Of a stretch of 30,056 nucleotides of DNA, positions 22,723-30,056 are shown one piece after another (the stretch's first letter is position 1; every line of letters begins with the position of its first letter). The DNA is from an uncultured Oscillospiraceae bacterium (GTDB lineage Bacteria > Bacillota > Clostridia > Oscillospirales > Ruminococcaceae): positions 1-30,056 of the forward strand of contig CAJTQM010000025.1 of assembly GCA_910578255.1 (NCBI GenBank), given 5' to 3'. The position numbers and the translations under genes are program-made. Below the pieces are notes generated by a model. The model was not told the DNA's origin and ran no database searches. It was given only the letters and a program-made list of their open reading frames with translations.

Positions 22723-24092
22723 TGCCAAAGGAATACAGAACCATTCAAGAGGTGGCGGGTCCTCTGATGCTGGTGCGCGGCGTAGAGAACGTCACCTACA
22801 ACGAACTGGGTGAGATCGAACTGGCCAACGGTGAAAAGCGCCGCTGCAAGGTACTGGAAATCGACGGCGGCAACGCCCTGGTTCAGCTGTTTGAAAACTC
22901 CACCGGTATTAACCTGTCTAACAGCAAGGTCCGGTTTTTGGGCCGTCCTATGGAGTTGGGCGTTTCAGAGGATATGCTCAGCCGCGTGTTCGACGGTTTG
23001 GGCCGGCCCATCGACGGCGGCCCTGAAATTCTGCCGGATAAGCGGATGGATATTAATGGTCTGCCCATTAATCCCGCTGCCAGAAACTATCCCCAAGAGT
23101 TTATCCAGACCGGCGTTTCGGCCATCGACGGATTGAATACCCTGGTCCGCGGCCAAAAGCTGCCGATCTTCTCCGCTTCCGGTCTGCCTCACGCCAACCT
23201 GGCGGCGCAGATTGCCCGGCAGGCCAAGGTGCGCGGGACCACCGAGCCCTTTGCGGTTGTGTTCGCCGCCATGGGTATCACCTTTGAGGAAGCCAACTTC
23301 TTTATCGAAAGCTTTAAGGAGACCGGTGCCATCGACCGTACCGTTTTGTTTGTCAACCTGGCAAACGACCCGGCGGTCGAGCGTATCGCCACTCCCCGTA
23401 TGGCGCTGACCGCCGCGGAGTATCTGGCGTTTGAAAAAAATATGCACGTGCTGGTCATCCTGACCGACATTACCAACTACGCCGACTCTCTGCGTGAGGT
23501 TTCCGCCGCCCGTAAAGAGGTTCCCGGACGCCGCGGCTATCCCGGTTACATGTATACCGACCTGGCCACTCTTTACGAGCGGGCCGGCCGGCAGAAGGGG
23601 AAAAACGGATCCATCACCATGATCCCGATTCTCACCATGCCCGAGGACGACAAGACCCACCCCATCCCTGACCTGACCGGTTACATCACCGAAGGGCAGA
23701 TCATCTTAAGCCGTGAGTTGTACCGCAAGGGCGTTATGCCGCCCATCGACGTACTGCCCAGCTTAAGCCGTTTGAAGGATAAGGGTATCGGCGAAGGGAA
23801 AACCCGTGCCGACCATGCCAATACCATGAACCAGCTGTTTGCGGCCTATGCCCGCGGCAAGGATGCGAAAGAGTTGATGGTGGTTCTGGGCGAAGCGGCC
23901 TTGACCGATATCGACAAGCTGTATGCCCAGTTTGCCGACGCGTTTGAAGCCGAGTATGTTTCCCAGGGGTACGACGCCAACCGCGATATTGAGCAGACGC
24001 TGGAAATTGGCTGGAAGCTTCTGTCCATTCTGCCCCGTTCGGAGTTAAAACGTATCAAGGATGAATTCCTCGACGAATATTACGGTAAGTAG
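22722..24092 (+). CDS. ntpB: V-type ATP synthase non-catalytic subunit B
   Basis: 456 residues, homologous to subunit A but with the P-loop replaced by SASGLPHANLA (about 149-159), as expected for the non-catalytic subunit. Further marks are VVFAAMGITFEEANFF, DPAVERIATPRMALTAAEYLA and SLSRLKDKGIGEGKTRADH with the arginine that reaches the neighbouring catalytic site. The length is typical. GAAGGAGG lies in the end of subunit A, and the ATG overlaps its TAA by one base. Confidence 0.97.
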   Translation: MPKEYRTIQEVAGPLMLVRGVENVTYNELGEIELANGEKRRCKVLEIDGGNALVQLFENSTGINLSNSKVRFLGRPMELGVSEDMLSRVFDGLGRPIDGGPEILPDKRMDINGLPINPAARNYPQEFIQTGVSAIDGLNTLVRGQKLPIFSASGLPHANLAAQIARQAKVRGTTEPFAVVFAAMGITFEEANFFIESFKETGAIDRTVLFVNLANDPAVERIATPRMALTAAEYLAFEKNMHVLVILTDITNYADSLREVSAARKEVPGRRGYPGYMYTDLATLYERAGRQKGKNGSITMIPILTMPEDDKTHPIPDLTGYITEGQIILSRELYRKGVMPPIDVLPSLSRLKDKGIGEGKTRADHANTMNQLFAAYARGKDAKELMVVLGEAALTDIDKLYAQFADAFEAEYVSQGYDANRDIEQTLEIGWKLLSILPRSELKRIKDEFLDEYYGK

Positions 24093-24107
24093 GAGAGGGG
24101 GATTCTC

Positions 24108-24773
24108 TTGGCAAATACACAGGTAAACCCAACCCGTATGGAGTTAACCCGCCTGAAGAAAAAGCTGGCCACCGCCATGCGCGGTCATAAGCTTTTAAAG
24201 GATAAGCGGGATGAGTTGATGCGCCAGTTTTTGGAGTTGGTCCGTCAGAACAAGGCGCTACGGGAAAAGGTGGAAAAGGGCATCCACGCCGCCAACAAGA
24301 ATTTCCTGCTGGCCCGTGCCGCAACCGACGCTCAGGTGCTGGATGTGGCGCTGATGGCACCGAAGCAGGAGGTCTTCCTCGAAGCGTCTGAGCGCAACGT
24401 AATGAGCGTGGAGATTCCGGTGTTTGAGTACAAGACCCGGACGGCGGATCTCAACGACATCTACTCTTACGGCTTTGCGTTCACCTCCGCCGACCTGGAC
24501 GACGCGGTGTTGTCCCTGTCCGAGGTGCTGCCCGATATGTTAAAACTGGCGGAGATCGAAAAGTCCTGCCAGCTGATGGCGGCGGAGATCGAGAAAACCC
24601 GCCGGCGCGTCAACGCGCTGGAGCACGTGATGATTCCCGATCTGCAAACCAACATCAAGTATATCACCATGAAGCTGGACGAAAACGAGCGAAGCACCCA
24701 GATCCGCCTGATGAAGGTAAAGGATATGATGCTGGAGCAGGCCCACCACTATTCGGAGCGGGCGGCTCAGTAA
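24108..24773 (+). CDS. ntpD: V-type ATP synthase subunit D
   Basis: 221 residues. The central shaft subunit is two long helices paired as a coiled coil, with a small middle region (about 95-135). Conserved points are NPTRMELTRLKKKLATAMRGHKLLKDKRDEL at the N-terminus and TRRRVNALEHVMIPDL in the C-terminal helix. The start is TTG 24108, with AGGAGAGGGG at 24091-24100. An ATG start is not available without losing the conserved NPTR segment. It is the last gene of the operon. Confidence 0.95.
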   Translation: MANTQVNPTRMELTRLKKKLATAMRGHKLLKDKRDELMRQFLELVRQNKALREKVEKGIHAANKNFLLARAATDAQVLDVALMAPKQEVFLEASERNVMSVEIPVFEYKTRTADLNDIYSYGFAFTSADLDDAVLSLSEVLPDMLKLAEIEKSCQLMAAEIEKTRRRVNALEHVMIPDLQTNIKYITMKLDENERSTQIRLMKVKDMMLEQAHHYSERAAQ

Positions 24774-24795
24774 CTTCCTCAGCCAAACGAATCAC

Positions 24796-24826
24796 AAAAA
24801 GCCCTGCCGGTTGGCGGGGCTTTTTT
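24796..24826 (+). terminator. Rho-independent terminator of the V-ATPase operon
   Basis: AAAAGCCCTGCC and GGCGGGGCTTTT pair with one G-U around GGTT, followed by a T tract to 24826. It lies 22 nt after the last operon stop. Confidence 0.9.
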
Positions 24827-24875
24827 GCGTGTTTATTTTCTTCCCCTCTCCTGTCGGAATGTGCCCGACACGGCC

Positions 24876-24904
24876 TTGACCGGATCGTCCGTTTGTGCTA
24901 TGAT
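24876..24904 (+). promoter_or_regulatory. Promoter of the methyltransferase gene
   Basis: TTGACC (24876-24881), 17 nt, TATGAT (24899-24904), with TG two bases before the -10 box. Close to sigma-A consensus, 55 nt upstream of the start codon. Confidence 0.7.
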
Positions 24905-24958
24905 TTTCTTTCTAAAGCTTATCCGGAAGTCCAGTCGCAGAAAAAAGGAGGACACTTT

Positions 24959-25738
24959 ATGCCCGAAACCATTGATCTGAAGGGAACCTTTGACACGGCA
25001 GCCGGTCTTTACGATAAGTTTCGGCCGGGATATGCGGACGAAATTTATCAAAAGCTTTTTTCCTGGATCCCCCTCGGCCCCACCAGTAAAGCGGTGGAGG
25101 TAGGTCCCGGCACGGGGCAGGCTACTCTGCCGGTTCTGCGGACCGGCTGCCAGGTGACCGCCATTGAATACGGGGAAAACTTCTCTCAGATCTGCCGGGA
25201 AAAATTCAAGGATTTCCCCAGCTTCTCGGTCCTCACCGGCAAATTTGAAGAGGCTTCTTTGGAAGAAGGAGCCTATGACCTGGTTTATTCGGCCACAGCC
25301 TTTCACTGGATCCCCGAGGAGATCGGCTATTCCAAGGCCTTTTCACTGCTCAAAAGCGGCGGCGTATTCGCCCGCTTTGCAAATCATCCGACCCCGAACA
25401 AAGAAAATCAGGCGCTTGCCGATGAAATAGACAGGCTTTACAAAATCTACATGAACGCCCCCCATCCGGCGGAATTTGGGGAGGAGGACGCCAGGGCGCT
25501 GTCGCAGATCCCCCTTCGGTATGGCTTTTCGGAGGTTTCCCATGCGCTTTACCACCGGACAAGGACCTTTTCCGCCCGGGAGTATCTCTCCCTGCTGGGG
25601 ACCTATTCGGATCATATCGCCTTGGAGGAGGAAAAGCGCCGCGGCCTGTTTTCGGGTATTGAACAGGCCATTCAACGGCACGGCGGAACCATTACCTTAT
25701 ACGATACCATGGATCTAGAACTGGCCAGAAAACCATGA
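24959..25738 (+). CDS. Class I SAM-dependent methyltransferase
   Basis: 259 residues with a Rossmann methyltransferase domain (about 30-150). Motif I is VEVGPGTGQATLPVL, motif II is TAIEYG and the post-motif region is YDLVYSATAFHWIPEE, which carries the Phe-His-Trp typical of the Methyltransf_11 group of small-molecule methyltransferases. The C-terminal ~100 residues are helical. ATG 24959 has AAAGGAGG upstream; the frame is open to 24893 over the promoter and is rejected there. A single-gene unit with its own promoter and terminator. Substrate unknown. Confidence 0.9.
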   Translation: MPETIDLKGTFDTAAGLYDKFRPGYADEIYQKLFSWIPLGPTSKAVEVGPGTGQATLPVLRTGCQVTAIEYGENFSQICREKFKDFPSFSVLTGKFEEASLEEGAYDLVYSATAFHWIPEEIGYSKAFSLLKSGGVFARFANHPTPNKENQALADEIDRLYKIYMNAPHPAEFGEEDARALSQIPLRYGFSEVSHALYHRTRTFSAREYLSLLGTYSDHIALEEEKRRGLFSGIEQAIQRHGGTITLYDTMDLELARKP

Positions 25739-25752
25739 GCGACCTGCAACAA

Positions 25753-25785
25753 AAAAACCGCCGGAGCCAAACGCCGGCGGTTTTT
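25753..25785. terminator. Bidirectional terminator between the methyltransferase gene and mscL
   Basis: AAAAACCGCCGG (25753-25764) and CCGGCGGTTTTT (25774-25785) form a perfect 12-bp stem with A and T tracts on both sides, lying between two converging genes. Confidence 0.9.
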
Positions 25786-25803
25786 ATCTGACAGCAACTG
25801 GAC

Positions 25804-26223
25804 TTATCCTTCCAGCTGGGAGGTGCAGTGGGGGCAGCGGGTTGCCTCTAACGGGATTTCGCTGCAACAGAACGGACATTTTTTGACCGCGGGTTTGGCC
25901 GTCGGTTCCTCCGCTTTTTTGCCCAATGCCATCAGCTTATTTAAAAGCTTGACCAGCAAAAAAATCACCAACGCCATAATCAAAAAGTTGATCACAGCGG
26001 TGAAAAAAGCGCCGTAACGGATCTGAGCGCCGCCCACCGTGATTGCCCAGTCGCTCATGTCGGCGCTGGCAAACAGCCCGATTACCGGGGAGATGATGTC
26101 GCCCACCAGTGAATTGGTGATGTTTTGAAACGCCGCGCCGATAATCACGCCGACGGCCAGATTCATGACGTTTCCTCGAGCGATAAATTGACGGAACTCG
26201 GTCCAAAAAGCTTTTCCCTTCAT
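25804..26223 (-). CDS. mscL: Large-conductance mechanosensitive channel with C-terminal zinc ribbon
   Basis: 139 residues. The N-terminal helix and pore-lining TM1 carry the MscL signature (RGNVMNLAVGVIIGAAFQNI, residues 16-35). A periplasmic loop follows, then TM2 around FFTAVINFLIMALVIFLLVKLL (73-94). The usual cytoplasmic helix bundle is extended by a two-knuckle zinc ribbon, CPFCCSEIP ... CPHC, which is seen in several clostridial MscL proteins but not in E. coli. It opens under membrane tension to release osmolytes. GGAG precedes ATG 26223. It starts 18 nt after the DUF1846 gene on the same strand, so the two are an operon. Confidence 0.95.
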   Translation of the reverse strand: MKGKAFWTEFRQFIARGNVMNLAVGVIIGAAFQNITNSLVGDIISPVIGLFASADMSDWAITVGGAQIRYGAFFTAVINFLIMALVIFLLVKLLNKLMALGKKAEEPTAKPAVKKCPFCCSEIPLEATRCPHCTSQLEG

Positions 26224-26241
26224 ATTTTCGTTGCTCCTTCT

Positions 26242-27726
26242 CTATTTATGGTAGAGTTTTTTGGTCTGATAGGCGGGCTCGCAGGTCAGATGAACCCCCA
26301 GCTTCCGGAAGGTGCTGTCGTCCACCTGGGAGAGAATCACCGAAGAATGGGCCTCGCAGCCCCGCAGCCGGGGCAGCTGGTTCATGGCCAGTTCGGCGGT
26401 GGGATTGGTCGCCGCGCTGATAGAAAGGGCAATGAGGATCTCGTCGGTGTGCAGCCGGGGATTATGCCCCCCCAGATCCTGGGTCTTGAGTTTTTGAATG
26501 GGTCCGATAACAATGGGGGAAATCAGGTGGATGTCGTGCTGAATCCCGCCTAAAACCTTTAAGGCGTTGAGCAGAAGGGCGGCGGAACACCCTAACAGCT
26601 TGGAGGTTTTCCCGGTGATGATCTGCCCGTCCGGCAGCTGGATGGCCGCCGCCGGCATCCCGGTGGATTCGGCCCGGGCGATGGCCGCTGCCGCCACCGG
26701 CCGGTCGGCGGTTGTGACCCCGGCCTGGTTCATCAAAAGTTCCAGCTTATAAACCACGTCCTCCCCCGCAAGGCCCTGCCGCCGCTCGCAAAGGCTCTGG
26801 TAGTAGCGGCGCAGAATCTCCTGGCGGGACGCCTCCCGGCAGACCTCGTCGTCCACAATGGCCTTGCCCGCCATATTCACCCCCATGTCGGTGGGGGATT
26901 TGTAGGGACATTCGCCCATAATCTTCTCAAACATGGCCCGCAGCACCGGGAAAATTTCCACATCCCGGTTGTAGTTGACGGTGGTCTCCCCATAGGCCTC
27001 CAGATGAAACGGGTCGATCATGTTCACGTCGTTTAAGTCGGCGGTGGCCGCCTCGTAAGCCAGGTTTACCGGATGCTGTAAGGGGATGTTCCAAATGGGG
27101 AAGGTTTCGAATTTTGCGTACCCGGCCTTGATCCCCCGCTTGTACTCATGATACAGCTGGGAAAGACAGGTGGCCATTTTGCCCGACCCGGGCCCCGGCG
27201 CCGTCACCACCACCAGCGGGCGGGAGGTCCCGATAAATTCGTTGCGGCCGTACCCCTGCTCGCTGACAATCAACGGGATGTTGGAGGGGTATCCTTCGAT
27301 GGAATAATGGCGGAAAACCCGAACGCCCAGCCGCTCCAGGCGCTTGATAAAGGCGTCGGCCGCCGCCTGCTTGGCATAGCGGGTCAGCACCACGCTGCCC
27401 ACATACAAGCCGATATCCCGAAACGCGTCGATCAGCCGCAGTACGTCCAGGTCGTAGGTGATGCCCAAATCCCCGCGGATTTTGTTCTTTTCAATGTCCG
27501 CCGCGTTGATGACGATGACAATTTCCGCCTGCTCTTTTAGCTGCAACAAAAGCTTTACCTTGCTGTCCGGCTCAAAGCCCGGCAGAACCCGGGAGGCGTG
27601 AAAATCGTCGAACAGCTTGCCGCCGAATTCCAGGTACAGCTTGCCGCCAAATTGGGCAATGCGTTTTTTGATCTGCTCCGACTGCAAATGCACATACTTT
27701 TGGTTGTCAAACCCGATGGCGCCCAT
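26242..27726 (-). CDS. DUF1846 (UPF0371) domain-containing protein
   Basis: 494 residues, full length for the DUF1846/UPF0371 family. It starts with MGAIGFDNQKYVHLQSEQI, has a glycine-rich nucleotide-binding-like segment TAPGPGSGKMATCLSQLYHEY (about 182-202), and continues with NIPLQHPVNLAYEAATADLNDVN and DPFHLEAYGETTVNYNRDVE, all strongly family-typical. It is soluble and cytoplasmic. The function is unknown; the glycine-rich loop suggests a nucleotide cofactor but is not a classical Walker A with a following Thr/Ser. AAGGGAG precedes ATG 27726. It is cotranscribed with mscL. Confidence 0.92.
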   Translation of the reverse strand: MGAIGFDNQKYVHLQSEQIKKRIAQFGGKLYLEFGGKLFDDFHASRVLPGFEPDSKVKLLLQLKEQAEIVIVINAADIEKNKIRGDLGITYDLDVLRLIDAFRDIGLYVGSVVLTRYAKQAAADAFIKRLERLGVRVFRHYSIEGYPSNIPLIVSEQGYGRNEFIGTSRPLVVVTAPGPGSGKMATCLSQLYHEYKRGIKAGYAKFETFPIWNIPLQHPVNLAYEAATADLNDVNMIDPFHLEAYGETTVNYNRDVEIFPVLRAMFEKIMGECPYKSPTDMGVNMAGKAIVDDEVCREASRQEILRRYYQSLCERRQGLAGEDVVYKLELLMNQAGVTTADRPVAAAAIARAESTGMPAAAIQLPDGQIITGKTSKLLGCSAALLLNALKVLGGIQHDIHLISPIVIGPIQKLKTQDLGGHNPRLHTDEILIALSISAATNPTAELAMNQLPRLRGCEAHSSVILSQVDDSTFRKLGVHLTCEPAYQTKKLYHK

Positions 27727-27829
27727 AAAGTCATCTCCCTTCTAAAAAAGCCACACACGAAAAAACGGCCAAGAAACCGTCTCCAGGCCAGCACTTTTTC
27801 CAAAACCGCTATAGATATATCCTAAATTT

Positions 27830-27858
27830 ATTATAATAAAAAACCCTTGTTTTTACAA
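27830..27858 (-). promoter_or_regulatory. Promoter of the DUF1846-mscL operon
   Basis: On the minus strand TTGTAA (27858-27853) and a perfect TATAAT (27835-27830) are 17 nt apart. A 6-bp inverted repeat CCTTGT/ACAAGG (27845-27860) overlaps the -35 box and may be an operator or simply chance. Confidence 0.6.
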
Positions 27859-27877
27859 GGTCCGACAGGGGAAAAGC

Positions 27878-27906
27878 TTTACTTTTTTGTCCCGAAACAG
27901 TAAAAT
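27878..27906 (+). promoter_or_regulatory. Promoter of the M20 amidohydrolase operon
   Basis: TTTACT (27878-27883) and TAAAAT (27901-27906) with 17 nt between. The start of transcription would be near 27913, which leaves room for the ribosome site at 27921-27928 only if translation starts at TTG 27939, supporting that start over ATG 27915. Confidence 0.5.
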
Positions 27907-27938
27907 GAAAGAAAATGGCCGAAGGGAGAGAGGGCTTT

Positions 27939-29378
27939 TTGGAACAGTTAGCAGGAATTTTAGACGGATATATGGAACAAAGACGGGAAAAGCTTGTGTC
28001 ACTCAGTGAGGAAATCTGGCGCTACGCGGAGGTGGGATTCCAGGAATTTCGGTCCGCTGAGGCGCTGGCCCGCTGCTTGGAGGAAGAGGGATTTTCGGTG
28101 GAAAAAGGCGTCGCGGGGATCCCCACGGCCTTTGTGGCCTCTTTCGGCAGCGGCGAGCCAAAAATCGGCTTTCTGGGCGAATACGATGCGCTGTTTGATT
28201 TAAGTCAGGAGGCGGGGAATACCCAGCGGGCCCTATATAAAAACGGCAAGGCGGGCCACGGATGCGGTCACAACGCCCTGGGCGTCGGTTCTTTAGGGGC
28301 GGCGCTGGCGGTGAAGGCCTATATGCAGGAGCATTCCCTGCCCGGCACGGTCCTCTACTATGGCTGCCCCGCCGAAGAGGATGGCAGCGGCAAAATGTTT
28401 ATGGCCAAGGCCGGCCTGTTCGACCGGCTGGACGGCGCATTTACCTGGCACCCCTCCAGCAAAAACGCGGTGGACGGATGCAGCAGCCTTGCCTGCATCG
28501 GGGTACTGTACCGGTTCCACGGGCGGGCAACCCACGCGGCGGGTCAGCCCCACTTAGGCCGCAGCGCCCTGGATGCCTGCGAGTTGATGAACGTGGGGGT
28601 TAATTACCTGCGGGAGCATATGATCCAGGAAGCCCGGGTCCATTACGCCTATCGGGACGCCGGCGGTGCCGCGCCCAACGTGGTGCAGGACCATGCGGCG
28701 CTTTACTATTTTATCCGGGCACCCAAAGTCACCCAGGCGGTGGAACTGCGGGAGCGGGTGGACAACTGCGCCCGTGGCGCGGCACTGATGACCGGCACAA
28801 CGGTAGAGATCATCACCACCGACGGGCTGTGCGACTTTATTCCCAACGAGACTTTAAGCGCCCTTTTGCAGCAGGGACTGGAGGCAGTGGGCGCCCCCCG
28901 CTTTACCGAAGAGGACAAGGAGTTGGCGGCCCGGTTCCAGCAAGGGTATCCGGTGGCGGAATTAAAGGCCAAGAACGAATCGTATGAAAGGGACTACGGG
29001 GCGGAAATCGCGAAAAAGCTGGAGGGCAAGGCGCTGATGGATTTTGTGCTTCCTCTGCGGTTCGACCCGGCGGCCAGCCCCGGCTCCACCGATGTGGGGG
29101 ACGTAAGCTACGCATGCCCGACAGCGCAGCTGAATATGGCCACCTACGCCATCGGCACTTCCGGCCATTCCTGGCAGCTGACCGCCCAAAGCGGTTGCGG
29201 CATCGGTCACGAGGGGATGCTGGCTGCCGCCAAGGTCATGGCTCATGCGGCAATCAGCGCCATGAAAGACCCTACGGCGCTTACAAAAGCCAAAGAGGAG
29301 TACCAGAAGGCCACCGGCGGCAAATACATCTGTCCGGTACCAGAGGACACAAAACCGATGCTGGACGGCGTAAAGTAG
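27939..29378 (+). CDS. M20 family amidohydrolase, AbgB-like (first of two tandem copies)
   Basis: 479 residues, similar in length to AbgB, the B subunit of p-aminobenzoyl-glutamate hydrolase. M20 zinc-site motifs are EYDAL (81-85), GHGCGHN (106-112), CPAEEDGSGK (143-152) and TWHPS (169-173), followed by the lid-domain segment RFHGRATHAAGQPH. A further part near the C-terminus, GTSGHSWQ, supplies the last ligand. ATG 27915 is possible, but TTG 27939 is preferred because GAAGGGAG lies 10 nt upstream and the following 27 residues align without a gap with the start of the next copy (from its ATG). Substrates of such enzymes are N-acyl amino acids or aminobenzoyl-glutamate; the exact one is unknown. 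It lies 32 nt before the paralog. Confidence 0.85.
   Translation: MEQLAGILDGYMEQRREKLVSLSEEIWRYAEVGFQEFRSAEALARCLEEEGFSVEKGVAGIPTAFVASFGSGEPKIGFLGEYDALFDLSQEAGNTQRALYKNGKAGHGCGHNALGVGSLGAALAVKAYMQEHSLPGTVLYYGCPAEEDGSGKMFMAKAGLFDRLDGAFTWHPSSKNAVDGCSSLACIGVLYRFHGRATHAAGQPHLGRSALDACELMNVGVNYLREHMIQEARVHYAYRDAGGAAPNVVQDHAALYYFIRAPKVTQAVELRERVDNCARGAALMTGTTVEIITTDGLCDFIPNETLSALLQQGLEAVGAPRFTEEDKELAARFQQGYPVAELKAKNESYERDYGAEIAKKLEGKALMDFVLPLRFDPAASPGSTDVGDVSYACPTAQLNMATYAIGTSGHSWQLTAQSGCGIGHEGMLAAAKVMAHAAISAMKDPTALTKAKEEYQKATGGKYICPVPEDTKPMLDGVK
28512..28584 (+). repeat. 73-bp nearly identical segment shared with 29984-30056
   Basis: From CGGTTCCACGGGCGGGC to GCCTGCGAGT the two copies differ at only two bases by eye (A/G in an Ala codon, T/C in an Asp codon), while the flanking DNA is clearly diverged. 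The matching segment continues to the end of the window in the second copy, so its true right border is not seen. Confidence 0.9.
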
Positions 29379-29410
29379 CGGTTCATTTGAAGAGGGAAAA
29401 GGAGAAGAAA

Positions 29411-30056
29411 ATGGAACATTTGGCGGAAAAAATCACCCAATTCGTGCAGAAAAACGAGGAAAAATACCGCAGGCTCAGCCAGGAAATCTGGGGTTATGCG
29501 GAGCTCGCCTTTCAGGAGGAAAAATCGGTCCGGGCGCTGACCGAAATGCTAGAGCAGGAGGGCTTTCGAATCACCGCCGGCCTGGCGGGGATCCCGACGG
29601 CCTTTGTGGCGGAGTATGGCGCCGGAAAACCGGTGATCGGGATTTTAGGCGAATACGACGCGCTGCCCTCGTTAAGCCAAAAGGCGGGCTGCAACCGGCG
29701 GGAGGAACTGGTCCCCGGCGGCGCGGGTCATGGCTGCGGACACAATCTGCTGGGTGTGGGCGCGGCCGCCGCCGCAGTGGCGGTGAAGGATTATATGAAG
29801 GAAACCGGCCTTGAGGGAACCATCGCTTTTTACGGCTGCCCGGCGGAGGAAAACGGCAGCGCCAAGGTCTATATGTCCCGCGACGGGGTTTTTGACGGGC
29901 TGGACGGCGTATTTACCTGGCATCCGGGCAGCAACAACTCCATCATGGGCGAGCATTCGCTGGCCGCGGTCAGCGCCGTCTATCGGTTCCACGGGCGGGC
30001 GACCCACGCGGCGGGTCAGCCCCACTTAGGCCGCAGCGCCCTGGACGCCTGCGAGT
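29411..30056 (+). CDS. M20 family amidohydrolase, AbgB-like (second copy, truncated by window end)
   Basis: The N-terminal 215 residues are present and the frame is open to the last base. It has the same zinc motifs as its neighbour: EYDAL, GHGCGHN, CPAEENGSAK and TWHPG. ATG 29411 follows AAAAGGAGAAGAAA. The protein is clearly a diverged paralog of the upstream gene, yet the last 73 bases are nearly identical in DNA to 28512-28584. Cotranscription with the first copy is likely. The two could form a heteromeric enzyme as AbgA/AbgB do, although here both resemble the B type. Confidence 0.85.
   Translation, partial: MEHLAEKITQFVQKNEEKYRRLSQEIWGYAELAFQEEKSVRALTEMLEQEGFRITAGLAGIPTAFVAEYGAGKPVIGILGEYDALPSLSQKAGCNRREELVPGGAGHGCGHNLLGVGAAAAAVAVKDYMKETGLEGTIAFYGCPAEENGSAKVYMSRDGVFDGLDGVFTWHPGSNNSIMGEHSLAAVSAVYRFHGRATHAAGQPHLGRSALDACE

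Noticed and set aside
22965..23660. Minus-strand 231-codon frame within the subunit B gene
   Set aside because: It is antisense to a highly conserved ATPase gene and carries glycine/histidine-rich shadow composition.

Overview
The window looks like a chromosomal segment of a Gram-positive anaerobe of the Clostridia, most probably an Oscillospiraceae/Ruminococcaceae-type gut bacterium. This is inferred from the gene families (XpaC/TelA pair, YitT, DUF1846, DUF2304, MscL with a zinc ribbon, an Ntp-type V-ATPase operon), strong AGGAGG-type ribosome binding sites, frequent TTG/GTG starts, and moderately high GC with AT-rich promoters. I saw no rRNA, tRNA, CRISPR array, transposase, integrase or phage gene.

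Layout. 1-1120 (+): a family 2 glycosyltransferase followed by a DUF2304 membrane protein, closed by a perfect 19-bp hairpin. 1287-2702 (-): three translationally coupled genes of unknown function. 2842-4079 (+): a YfcE-like phosphodiesterase overlapping a BirA-type biotin ligase without a DNA-binding domain. 4080-4427: a long intergenic region with a two-copy palindromic repeat. 4428-7363 (+): xpaC-like, telA-like and HD-domain genes. 7402-8693 (-): a membrane-anchored XRE regulator with a likely autoregulatory operator, then a GNAT acetyltransferase. 8891-11889 (-): a zinc-ribbon membrane protein followed by an S9 serine peptidase. 12193-15888 (+): a small flavodoxin-like protein, a YitT transporter-like protein, and a GntR/UTRA regulator with an aldehyde dehydrogenase.

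16131-24773 (+) is the centrepiece: a complete nine-gene V/A-type ATPase operon in the order stalk(G/H)-I-K-E-C-F-A-B-D. The 4-helix proteolipid K carries the Thr-Gln...Gln...Glu ligand set known from the Na+-pumping enzyme of Enterococcus hirae, so sodium rather than proton coupling is predicted. After a strong terminator come a SAM methyltransferase (+), a DUF1846-mscL operon (-), and two tandem M20 amidohydrolases of the AbgB type (+). The second of these runs off the end of the window.

Most of the window is housekeeping or common accessory gene content. Points deserving a second look are a G10 homopolymer in the glycosyltransferase, a 73-bp nearly identical patch between the two diverged M20 paralogs (gene conversion), the palindromic repeat pair at 4128-4275, a terminator placed between the gntR promoter/operator and its start codon, the GGADGPT motif in the XRE regulator, and the three-gene operon of unknown function. 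I did not find clear evidence of a wholly new defence or mobile system.
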